Part shown: positions 1-10,515 of the stretch, one piece after another
Position numbering within the stretch: the first letter of the stretch is position 1
Layout: each line of letters begins with the position of its first letter
DNA from: Isoetes taiwanensis
Lineage: Eukaryota > Streptophyta > Lycopodiopsida > Isoetales > Isoetaceae
NCBI GenBank assembly: GCA_021234155.1
Contig: JAJEKV010000317.1
Coordinates: 64,001-128,000, forward strand
Length of the DNA: 64,000 nt
Direction: 5' to 3'
The notes under the pieces: model-generated
What the model was told of the DNA's origin: nothing
Database searches by the model: none
The model's input: the letters and a program-made list of their open reading frames with translations, nothing else
Made by a program: the position numbers and the translations under genes

Positions 1-3000
1 TTTTACAAAATGTAAAGTTTGCCCGGCTATTTCCGCTATAGGCCTTGCCCTATATACAAAAAGCAGGGCTCGAGAGCCCTATCTACTAAAAAGTCCTAAG
101 AGGAAAAACCCTCTACTCGGGTTGGGCGCGGAGGTGATCTGAGAGGAGATGGTAGAGGTTACACTTTCGAGGATCAATGAAGTGCGAGAACCACCTCCAT
201 CCGTTGGTCTTGAAGTCGGGATGTTCAGCCATCCCGGCACACCGGCAAATCCATTCGAATGCCACGGTTGTGGTAAGCGCCGAGAATCGGACAATTCATC
301 TTGCGGGTAATCCACTCGGCGGTTCGTGGGCATAGTGCGGTCCTCGTTCAAACCTGGCGGCCATCTTTGGCGCCATCGGATGCCGCCGTTTACTCGGTTA
401 GGTCTTATATATGGCCGAGGAACTCCTTGTCGGCGTGGACCAATCAGAAATTATGCCGCGTGTTTTGCAATGCAAGGCTCTTTCTAAGCGAGAATCTTTT
501 CTCCTCCCGCCAAATCTAGCGAGGGTACTCTCGACACATTCGTTTTCATGATATCCCACTTCGCGTTGCCTGCATTAAATGCCTTTGCTTCTTTTCATAC
601 CCATCAACAATTAATATGTGTCCTTTGGCCACTGTCACATCGATCCTTCTCTCCGTCTCATCCTCACCGTTCATTGCTTCTCCCTTATGTTTTTGGGGAC
701 TTAGCCAAATTTTGCCTCTCCATACACTCCTAGGCATCTTTCGACACCTGGCACCATCAACGGTTCCAGTTTCGCCCTCATCATACCTCTTCGCCTCCAG
801 TAGTGCGCCCTAAAACCTCTTAGTTCCTCTGCGCCGTCCTCAGGTGCTTGGCCCGTCCTCGCCTTTGAATCACTCTTCGTTTTACGCAAATCGTTACCAT
901 GGCTGCACCAAGATTTTCTACACTTCAAGCTCTTTGCTCCCAAGGATCCGGCTCTTTTTGCGTGCGTATCCTTCTTGACACCCACTTTCAGTGAAGCCCT
1001 TGTTGGCCCAAAATAAAGTCGGCTGAGCGACAAAGCTTTCTGAATTCTCTCAAATGGAACTTCGGCTCCAAATCGACCAAGCTGAAGCGGTTCATCGCCA
1101 ATATCGTTAACGCCCCGCATGGATACACCTGCGTGGTCCGATGGCACCACCATTTCCCTGACTCAACATTTGATTTACGGGGTATTTCATATTCCTTGCA
1201 AACCCCTTGTTTATCATGATGCGCCATCTGGGATCTAGATGTCACGAGTTTTGGTGCACCTCCTTATCATGCCAATGTGCATCGTCGACAAATATCGACA
1301 AGCCTCCGAAACCTTTGTTAAATTTACGTAGGCCAAGTTCCTTGGGTATTCTATCAAGAACACCCATATCAATAAACCTTTCTATAACATGGCCATCACT
1401 GCTACACACTCCAACCAACACATAGATTGGCCCCAATTAATGTTCTATCGTCTTCTCCAAAGAAAGTGGACCGCCTTGAGGTGCCACTTCCATTTACGAA
1501 AGTTTACGTGGGAGGCCACCTTCAAGCCCTCATCGTCATTACTTCCCTCCCACACCACAAAATTCTCATACTTCCATTCAGCGGTCCCTTCCGACTACTA
1601 AGAGTTGGCACTTCACGCCCTTCTTCCCTGGTCATGTCAAAGTCCGCACACCCATGTCCTTGTCTCCTCCTCCGCTACACCATCCGGTTCACACCATCTT
1701 TCCCAAACATCACAAACCGGCAGCGGCCCGGCTCCACCACCACAACACCCTCGTGGGTTGTTGTATCGATTATCGGCGGGATGCTCAAAGCGCTGCTCTC
1801 AAGTTACAAGAATCCCAAGGCGGCTCTTATGAGCGCGGGGTTCCAGCGGGCACTAGAGGCCTCGATGCGGTGCAGGGACCTTCAAAGGCGCCCTTTGCCC
1901 AAGTTGCAACTTTGGAGGCCCAACTTCAAGACAAACGCGGAGCTCTCTTACGGGCTCATACAGATCTCAAAGTGCACAAGATCAAGTCAGCCAACTTGCC
2001 GGATCAAGGCTCAGCTCAATCAGAAATTCAGAATTTATTGGAGCACAACAAGTCCAAAACAGCGGGTAACAAGGGCATGAATATTGCCAAGCTCAGCGCC
2101 TTGTACTCCAAACTTTGTGAAAATTTCAGCACTCAAAGTTCAAAACCTTAAAGGCGGGGCGGCTCAAATTGCCTCCTTGGCGGCTCAGCTTTCTACACCA
2201 GACCTCTCGGCTCACCTCTCGCCCGGGATCAAACTTACGGAGGTGCGAGGCTTGAAGATTCTTGATGATCGCGGAGATTGCCGTGCTTCGTCTCAATACT
2301 CGGGGAAATCCTCCTCCCAGGTCAACACTTCGAGAAGCGGGTCCGTGACCAATCCGCCCTTTGCTAGAAAAGGACAACCCGGATCCGTGATCTTGAACAA
2401 CGACTCTGGCAAGCTATTGATCTGGTGATGAGGCTCAAAGCAAAACTTGGCGACCATACCGCCATTATTAACGGAGAATGCCGTTGACTTCCAGTTCCTT
2501 CCTGCTATCACGATTATGTGGTTGCTTTCCGCCACCTCTTCCTTTCGAAGTGGCATGCGGCGGATGGACTGTGGATATTCCCCTAAGCTTGCCGATTTTC
2601 TTACGGTTGGCGAACTCTCCATTGAAGACAAAGGGTTATCTTTGTGCTCTTGTGGTCTTTGATCTCATACCCGTGCCGATCCGGACTTTATCACCTTGAG
2701 GTTGTTCAGCCCATGGCTTACATATTTCATGATTTCTATCCGGGTGATACAGGGAACACTTAGAGATGGGCCACGCCGACTCTTTCGGGGTGACCCCAGC
2801 ATTGCAATGGTTGCTTCGGGGATAACAATCCATATCTTCTTTGATCATGCTCGGACCCACACTCTTCATCGAGGAGTACATGCACGAGCTTGCCAATCAT
2901 TTATCTCTCGGCAAGCCATTTTGTTTGCAACAGAATAAGGAAGTATCTAGGACATCAGGATCTTCCCTATGCACAAATTTTATATGCAGCACCTCGGGGT

Positions 3001-3855
3001 TATAATCAATTACGGGCTCTGTTGGATAGCAAGGCGGTCCCCACGGGATGGGATAGCCCTCTGTCAACTCTCAACTCTCTGCTTCTCTTTGGGATCGTTG
3101 GTGTCAAGCTCTTGATCCGGATCTTGTCGATCAATTGGGGAGATCTTTCGGCAAACCGCCCGCAGGCATGGTTCCTTCTCCCTATCGTCCACAGGCGTGC
3201 CTCCACGCCCCGGGTCACGACTTCTGATTGGCGCCTCCCTTTTGGACCAAGGTCATGGATGGTCATGGGATGGACTCCACCCTCGGATCTCGGCGGATCT
3301 CGGTGGGATCACGTTTTGTTCGCCGCTCACATTGGGAAGGCGGTGCCCTCACGGATACCACCCGAATTGGATCTATATTGCTAATGGCGTGGTTGGCAAA
3401 CGCCGTGCGGATCGCGATTCATGGTCTTGACACCTTCTTGCTTGAGAATGCCACCACCTCACTGATCCTTCAATCCATCTTCAAGCTGGTTTTTGTGCTG
3501 CTCTCAAATGCATTTTGCTCGGCTCAGCCATCGGCAGCGTCCCATTTTTCCTTTGCAATCCGAATGCGATGTCCGGTGCCTTTGGCCTCGGACACGCCTC
3601 CTCATGGAATGTCGGTACACATTTCTTCGTGGCGCCCATGCGCCCTTGAAGACGTAGTGCGATCTCGCTTTCTTATTGATCGAGATCACGCCCTTGGCCA
3701 AAAACACTCCTCCTCTTTCTGCAAAACACGCCCGGGATCTCATTGGCCCAATACCATAATGGTGCGTCCTCACTCGGTGAGGATCACTTTCGAACAGATG
3801 GCTTCGCCCTCGAGAAACCCTTCCTCCTTTTTCTTCCTTTCTACGAGTGTCGTTT

Positions 3856-3866
3856 GGTGGGGGAAG
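3856..3866 (+). promoter_or_regulatory. candidate polypurine tract
   Basis: GGTGGGGGAAG lies directly before TGTTAG. This is the usual arrangement for the second-strand primer of LTR retrotransposons. Confidence 0.45.
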
Positions 3867-4593
3867 TGTTAGTCCTGTGCCTCTCCCCGATACAGGACTA
3901 TTCATGCATACACAGACCAGGTCAAGCTCAAGGATCCTCGATCGACCCACGGGTCAGCCATCAAAGGCTCGGCCTGCGAATTGACCATCAAGGCTGTGAA
4001 GACCAACCAAGCGGCTGAGAACCACGCGATCAAAAAACTGCGTCCCGGATTAACAAGAGCCGCATTTCCGACAAGTGATGACCCGTCCGTCGTGTCGGCG
4101 TCCGGCGTGATTCTAGGCATTTCAAGAGCACCAACCAACATTCCCAAAATGGGGCCTCCTTCGGGGAGTCGGCACCGAGAGATGTCGGTCGAGGTGTAAT
4201 ACATATTGGGCCCAAGGCCATTGTACTATATATATGACTAGAGCTCGCATATGAGTTCTAGATGAGTTTTGAGTCTTGTCTCATTTTCGGTTCTTCTCTC
4301 TGTGCCATGAGAGCTCATGTATGTTCATCATTGATATCAGGAAGCTTATCATTTTCCTCTCATTTGTTGTTTCTTCTTCTTCTTCTCTTCTTGCAAATCC
4401 CGCATTGACATAGTCCCGGGACTCTCTGTCGCCGATCCACGGGGTCCTCCTGAGGGGGCTGTCTTCAGAGTTCGAACCAGACCCCCAAACATGTTTCCTG
4501 GGCCATCGGTAACCCTTGCTTTGCCTTTGTCCCGGTTTCTTCATTCACGACCTATCTTGTTCTCCCGCATGCAAGGATGAGCTCCAATTAACA
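3867..4593 (+). repeat. candidate 3' LTR
   Basis: It starts TGTTAG after the purine tract and could end at TTAACA (4588-4593), giving short matching termini TGTTA/TAACA. A TATA-like run (4226-4236, CTATATATATG) sits in the expected U3 position, followed by pyrimidine-rich sequence suitable for R/U5. The length, about 727 bp, is normal for a plant LTR. The right boundary is the weak point because no second copy is in the window to align against. Confidence 0.35.
4226..4236 (+). promoter_or_regulatory. TATA-like box in candidate LTR
   Basis: CTATATATATG lies in an otherwise GC-balanced stretch about 360 bp into the candidate LTR. It is followed by a pyrimidine-rich run, as in an LTR promoter. 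Confidence 0.35.
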
Positions 4594-4919
4594 ACTGAAA
4601 TTTGTAGAGAATACACATTCGAAATGTGAGATAAATGTGCACCTTTTTGTATGTTAGAGTTTAGGCCGGCACTTTTATCTAATATTGTCTTCTTCATCAG
4701 ATTCACTAAGTATAACCATTGGTCGCCTTCTTTTTCAGACAAGTTTTTACAGAAGCCTAAGTTGAATGAATAATCCAAACCAAAATTTGCACATTAAAGG
4801 TGGAATAAAACAGGGATCAAATATATTAATTGTTTGAACAAAAACCTTTTGGCTGATGGTTTAGGGTTGTCTTGCAAAATCAAGGTTTGCCTGCCTGAAA
4901 TACATAAGGCAAAATTACA
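4594..4919. other. intergenic, AT-rich, nothing recognised
   Basis: No supported gene. The short open stretch on the minus strand (4545-4778) has no recognisable motif. Confidence 0.5.
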
Positions 4920-6912
4920 TTAGCCATGTTTTTTCTTTCCAAATGCTACTTCTATGGGGACGTCCTCATCAAGGTCATTTTCTGACTCACCCTCACTTTC
5001 TTCTTCCACAACCTTCCTGGCCCTTGACCGTGTCAACCTGCTCACCTGCTTAACGACTGTCTGAACCTGATTGCCGACATCTTCGCCATCGTTTTCCTTC
5101 CCTGCAGCAACAGTGTTAGAGGAGGCCTTTGTAGAGGCAGCTGCAGAATTTGGAACTATACTATAATTGTTGGCACCATCAGTACTACTTGAATCTCCCT
5201 TGGATTCAGCATGCTTTGGTGTCTCCAGCACTGTGCTGCCAGGTGCTGCAGTGTGCTGAAGACTGCTGGTAGTTTGCTGTCCAATGTCTACAGCACCTTC
5301 TAATGCTGCCAATTCAAAATCAGAGCCTGAAAACAGGCATGTACCTTTTTTCCCATGTCTTGGCTGTGGAGTGTGAACCCTTGTGGACTTGTGCTTGGCT
5401 GATCCTGGGGTCCTTTTACTTTTTGGTGTGTTGACCTGTTTCCTTTTCCTGCTTCTCCGGGGAGTTGTGGCTACATGCTCATCAACATCAATTATCTTCT
5501 TTCTCGGTTTTGTGAGTACATTTCAAAGATGCAACACTTCTGCTTTTCTTGTATTAAGCTTTACCTATTTCCTGCACTAACAACAGCAGGGAATGGTCTC
5601 TGTGCACTCGAGGCAAAACATCCTTTTTCCATGAGCAAACCGGTGCAGCTAACGTGATAATGATGTCACATTTCATCCGGCAGCTGAGGGTGTAATCATC
5701 CTGGAATGCAAGACCACAGGTGGAGCATCTCTCCTCATCTCCAATTGGCAATCGGAATGGTATTGGAGTGATGCTGACCAGCTGATCATTTCTCTTGGTC
5801 ATCTCCCTCAGCCTGGTGACATTCTGTAAGTGCTGCTGGGCTTTTGCAAGGAGGGACTCGTTGTTGGCAATCTCGCCAGCTAGTGCGACCACCTTTTTCT
5901 ACTGGTTTGATCTATTGGCCCACCCCCATTTCAAGTAGGGACTTCAGCATATATTACGCCATATCTTTCTCCCTCTCCAAAGAATGAATCTCGCCAGACA
6001 CCGCATTAGGATCCGCGATTAGCTTGAAGGCGTGCAATATTATCCTTTATGGTCTTCAACTTCCCCCTCAAGTACCGGAGAAGAAGCTTCCCTTTTTGCA
6101 CGAGATTGTGCGACTGTTCCTTCTTTGACACTAGGTCATTCTCGCCGCAATTTTGGGGCTTCCGCATATCTTAGATCATGCTTTCTTTCGGGAAATATTT
6201 TTCCCATAAGCCGAGAATGCCGGACACATTGCAAGCACTCTGAATGACAACCTCCCTTCTAATTTTACAAATATTACCGAGGCTGAGTCGCTTACGCTAT
6301 GCTTTCAGTCTTTGTTGTCTGCAGCTGCGGCCGATTTGGCTCTGCTTTGTGTTCCACAGGGGCCGATGGTGCGGGTTCACTCTTGACCTTCTTTCGAATA
6401 GGCTCGCTTTTTTCTGCCCACTGGCGCCCAATTGACCTTGAAATTACTACGGATCTGATGGCCCCTGGCGGTTGTTGAATGCAAATAAAAGGAAAACCGT
6501 TCTTCCTTACTTCTCTGTTCTTCAACCCCTCTGGGTATATCTTGCTCAACAGCTCAATTAGAGCTTCTTCATGCTCTGGCCTTACTTTGTCGATGGATGT
6601 CTTGTTGGGAATGACACCATTGGTGTCCCAAACCTCGTTATATTCTGCTGCAGATATCACATCCGTTCGAAATTGAGAGGGATGCACACCCTCGTTTGAT
6701 AGACCCGCATAAGCATGGAAGTCCTCCTTAGTTCGGCAATCAGCCAGGTCCGGTCTTAGGGGCACGTTCCTTCTGGGCTGAAAGAAATGAAGAAAAACAA
6801 ATTAACAGGGCACCATAAGCCATCAAAATTGGCAGTGCATTTTGCTTACCCTGCACATGGCATCCATTGGAATTGCTGGCTGAGCCGGCGGATTAACAAC
6901 CTTCTTCACCAT
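4920..6912 (-). pseudogene. spliced gene for a basic/acidic nuclear protein, probably broken
   Basis: A minus-strand gene model with good splice sites. Exon 1 (6850-6912) starts ATG in a CCATGG context and encodes MVKKVVNPPAQPAIPMDAMC plus R. It ends at a GTAAGC donor. Exon 2 (6296-6777) starts after TTCTTTCAG in the same phase, runs about 160 codons with a basic patch (KSEPIRKKVKSEP), and ends at a second GTAAGC donor. Middle exons (about 5554-6270) hold a coiled-coil-like part and a zinc-finger-like patch (CSTCGLAF...CSWKKD) but need frame changes. The last exon (4920 to about 5530) has nuclear-localisation-like stretches (TPRRSRKRK, TPKSKRTPGSAKHK) and a Glu/Asp-rich tail ending at TAA in 4920-4922. 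A chromatin or transcription role is a guess from composition. I do not recognise the family. It may be a real gene with sequence errors. Confidence 0.5.
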
Positions 6913-7582
6913 GGTTTTTGGCGTTTGAGTTTTGGAATACTAGAGTGAATCCGGAAATTCTCGAGAATCTTCTTCGCGGGCTATTTGGCCGGAGTAGCAA
7001 AAGGTGGGGAGCACGGTTGCAAATTACAAATTCAAAGTTCGCTACCCTTTCGGGTCACAGTCATTAGTTACGGTGCGGTAAGAAGGTTATGATTGAAACG
7101 GCACGCCCTATGTGAAGAAGCGGGGCATAGCATAGGTTACACTTCAATTGGTGAAGGGTGGAAAAATAGTATGAAGGGTCTTTGGTCTTTGGGTCTTTGG
7201 GTCGCGTTTTTGCTACCCACCAGCATACTTTCACCCCAATCTGCTTTGGTGTATTTGCTAGTTACACAGAAGAAGGGGAGGATAAGGTAAGGATTTTGCA
7301 AATAAACAGATTCTGCAAAAACTTGATTATGTTCATAGTAGTCTTGGATCTTCCAGCGTCAAACACTTGCATGATCCACGAGATTAGAGCCTATCTTTGG
7401 GAGCTGTTCATTCATTTCACAACGTGACCTGTTAATAAAAGCATGCCAACATCTCTTTGCCTCCAGCATCATGTGCGTATCCTCCAAGCTCCCGACAAGA
7501 CATTACATTAAATAATAAGCCTCCATCACATCTTTACCGCATCCATTTACCACATTCTCTAGCCAAGGTGCATGTGCATGCA
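6913..7582. other. upstream region of the 4920-6912 gene; no gene seen
   Basis: The stretch just right of the ATG at 6912 would hold the promoter of the minus-strand gene. No clear TATA box was found. The open stretches here are short and without motifs. Confidence 0.4.
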
Positions 7583-7830
7583 TTAAGAATGGCAACGAAG
7601 GTGGTTGCATTTGTCTTGTAATCCCGAGACAACCCATATTCCAGTCAGACTGTTCAAAGAAATTTCATCGCATGTAGATATGCCATTGAATACTACTTCT
7701 GGAGCTTCCATATTTCCACACTTGGCATACATATTGATCAACATATTTGACACAAAGTAATCTGATGCACAACGAGCTGTCATAGCAGAAGCATGAATTT
7801 GTTTGCCCTTTTCACAACGGAAAAAAAAAG
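7583..7830 (-). pseudogene. PPR protein fragment
   Basis: The translation shows typical plant PPR text: a GKQIHA block, then SDYFVSNMLINMYAKCGNME, then a degraded VFNGIS...NSLTG block. This corresponds to roughly two repeats of the PLS type used by organelle RNA-editing factors. Family members are normally 500-900 residues; here under 90 remain, with key residues changed (an SLNSLTG where SWNSLI is usual). No transit peptide or DYW domain is visible nearby. I call it a decayed fragment. A second PPR fragment lies at 34434-34658. Confidence 0.7.
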
Positions 7831-7981
7831 GGTACAAAAATGCAAAATGGGTGCCTTGACATTGCCGCGTAATAGTAGGGGCATATATTTGTATGGGATT
7901 GACAGTTAAGTTGCTACCTTTAATGGTTAAATGCACATAAAGTATGGCATGCACCATTTCCCTCAACACAACATTAGTCAC

Positions 7982-8618
7982 TTAGTGTGCATGAAGTGGG
8001 TGAGTATGAGTCCCATTATGTGTAGCGTGTGTTTGAGAATGAATTGTCATATATCCTAGGAGGAATGTTGCCAATTTGGTATGACGTTCAAAACTACTAA
8101 ATCAAATTATTATCCCCACTTATGCTAGCAAGAAGACGTGGCCATATGTACGGAGTGGGCTTACGATGTGACTGTAAGAATAAAAATGGGCTACAGAGGA
8201 GAAATGCTAGGGTTTGGATGATCTGGGGGCGATTTTGGAGCTTGGCGGCAGCTGCGGCGATGGCAGCTTCTGCAACATGCTCTACCTTGATTTTGTTTTT
8301 GTCAAGATGCTTCAAGATGGCCGGCCAGAGCTCCCTCTTTGCTGGGATGCTGATATTTGATAGCTGAGATGCTTGGCAGACGGTTTATCAAGATAAACAG
8401 CCAAGCAGATGGTTTATCAAGATAAACAGGCCGAATATGAGCTGTTACGGCTAATAATACGGCTAGGATCTAAAGTAGTCGAGGAACTGCCGGTTAATAG
8501 TTAGTAAGGTTCGTTAAAAGCTAAGATATTTAAAAGTTAAAACTTAATTTAACAAGGATAAGGAAGGAAAGGAAAAAAAAAAACCTTAAGGATTAGCTAG
8601 GCTAGAAGTTATGTACTA
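7982..8618. other. unassigned; short tandem repeat near 8374-8429
   Basis: A minus-strand open stretch (8097-8315) includes an Ala-rich patch (AEAAIAAAAAKLQ) but matches nothing I know. At 8374-8429 a unit of about 28 bp containing GGTTTATCAAGATAAACAG occurs twice in tandem. The rest is AT-rich. Confidence 0.4.
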
Positions 8619-8772
8619 GGTAATTGCCAGGAGGAGGGGCATTCAGCGCTATAAAGGGCACCGTGACCCCGCCAAAGCAGGCGGTGCACGGCGGCGGAGC
8701 GAAGAAGCGCGCCGCCGAAGTTTGGCGGCGCCCTGGTGCCCTTGCCGAGGAATGCTTGACTCGGCAATTACC
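8619..8772. mobile_element. 154 bp GC-rich foldback element
   Basis: The ends are exact inverted copies: GGTAATTGCC (8619-8628) and GGCAATTACC (8763-8772). Further inside, GCATTC/GAATGC and GGCACC/GGTGCC are also inverted. The middle is rich in GCCGCC and GGCGGC. It is a self-complementary short element with no coding capacity. It almost abuts the next TIR element. Confidence 0.6.
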
Positions 8773-8780
8773 GAATTTTA

Positions 8781-9549
8781 ATGACCAGTACCTTTAAATT
8801 TCCACTTCTCTGCTTTGATCCGACAAATCGTTTGCATGAATGGAAGCTGGCAAGATGAAATTTCATTGTTGAATCTTCAAAAAAACAATTGGTTTATGTG
8901 ATCTTCCAAGATCAAGAAGCGGCTATAATGAAAAACGTGAATTTTTGAAGAACCATTTTTTGAAGAACCACTCAAGCGCCCGGATGAAATTTCTTTGTTA
9001 AATCTTCAAAAACGGTTGGTTGGTTTATGTAATCTTCCAAGCTTAGAAGCAAGCGCTGATGATGAACCCGACCGGAGATGGAAGCGGTTATAATCAAGCC
9101 TTCAATAGCTTGGTACGCCTGCTCTTGCCACATTTTAAACCTACTCAAATAAAAATCATGACAACCGGCATATGTCTGGCGCCTCTGCGCCTCTCTCGAT
9201 CGGTAAGCTCATCGTCTACAAGCTTCTAGGAGCCTCGGATCCGTGAACTCATCCGCAAGGAAAACTTCCTTGGAAAAGCTCTGCCCTGTTTTAAACCTAT
9301 TCAAATAAAAAACCATGACAAAGTGGCGTGTTCGTCTGCGCCTCTGCGCTCGGATCCGTAAGCTCATCGCAAAGGAGGAAAAACTCTACAAGCTTCTCTG
9401 CCACAGAAAAGCTCTGCCAACAATCTCCGTCAAAGTCTGCAAAAAAAGCTCTGTAGGAGAGATAAGCGGCGCCCTTCCATGATTTCTGGGACAAAATTAC
9501 ATCATATAATTTTAACATAATAATGGCGTAATTTAAAGGTACTGGTCAT
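8781..9549. mobile_element. 769 bp TIR element (MITE-like) flanked by TA
   Basis: A perfect 20 bp terminal inverted repeat (ATGACCAGTACCTTTAAATT at 8781-8800; its reverse complement at 9530-9549) is flanked on both sides by TA (8779-8780 and 9550-9551). This is the signature of a Tc1/mariner-type non-autonomous element. The interior is not coding. It holds two diverged copies each of an ATCTTCAAAAA...CTTCCAAG block and of a CTCTGCGC...AAGCTCATC block, so it grew partly by internal duplication. Confidence 0.75.
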
Positions 9550-9551
9550 TA

Positions 9552-10504
9552 CGAATTAGGAAGGGAAATGAATTATAGGAGCTATAAATTGCATAAGTTA
9601 TCATAAGTTGGGTCGTGGAAGAAAACGTCATCCAGCCATAGATGATAATTTATGATAAGGGATTTAACTTAGGGGAATATTACTGAAATTAACTATGGTT
9701 GCTTGTATCCAACTTTAAGTCTAGTACTTATAGGGGCATGTTGCATTATAGTCATAATAATTTTTATATGAGCTCATAATTGGATTCTCTGCATTGCGTG
9801 GTGTTAACTATGGAATTCTTTTAATATTGTTCATGTAAGCTTGCTATGGAAATGTGCCTAGTTCATGCTATGTGGAATTCAGAATATTGTGATTTATACA
9901 TGGATATAATTCTTTGATATAGACCTCTGGGGCCGGAGTCTAGGTGCGGTCTAGACTCACGGTTTTGCACAGTGCTATGCAAATGGTAATATTGAACATC
10001 GGGCGTTGGTACCGTATGGTACAACGTCATGCACAGTAAGTGGTCCTCCAATGTTGGACGCAGCGTGGATGGGTGTGTACACACGTGGTTACCCTGCCTC
10101 TATGTCATCGGCCCGATCGGTAGGAGTTGACCCTTTCGGAACCGAGAGGAATATTGGTTGCAATGTTGATGCTTTGGTTGCTTGGCTATTGTATATGTGG
10201 TTTTTTAATGTTGGAATCAAGTTGCAATGGCCATGCTTGGTATAATTATGCATTGTGGTTATGCTTGTTGGATTAATTACTTGGATTGCAGGGGCGAGGT
10301 TATGGTAAGGCTATGTTATTGTTCTAAGTTAATGCTTTGTGATTATTAATGCTAGATATGACCTAGATCCCCGATTCCCACTTAGTCCCACTTAGTCCGT
10401 GTGACTAACCCCGTGGTTAATGGTGTGGCAGGAGGTGCGAGATGCTCTGGAAAGTAGCCAAAGGCTAAAAGCGTGAGAGTAGGAGTGTGTGGATTGCTAG
10501 ACAA
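9552..10504. other. AT-rich spacer, no gene
   Basis: No supported gene. The composition changes from AT-rich to balanced around 9920-10160, where GGTGCGGTCTAGACTCACGG and a GTACACACGTGG stretch give short inverted repeats. It could be part of a solo LTR, but I found no clear ends. Confidence 0.4.
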
Positions 10505-10515
10505 TATATTTGATT

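Larger units (their letters stand above)
1..4593 (+). mobile_element. 3' part of an LTR retrotransposon (left end outside window)
   Basis: This GC-rich stretch ends in a purine tract (3856-3866) followed at once by TGTTAG, the usual junction of internal region and 3' LTR. The 3.8 kb to its left has many overlapping open stretches on both strands but no reverse transcriptase, integrase or protease motif that I could find. One plus-strand stretch (1654-2151) reads as a coiled coil around VATLEAQLQDKRGALLRAH. The minus strand is also open at 701-1153 and 988-1245, with no recognisable product. A non-autonomous element, or one with an extra 3' region, would explain this. I cannot name the superfamily. 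The 5' LTR, if present, lies left of the window, so target duplications cannot be checked. Confidence 0.4.

Noticed and set aside
4468-4484. tRNA-like B box (GAGTTCGAACCAGAC)
   Set aside because: No matching A box, acceptor stem or anticodon arm at the right distance.
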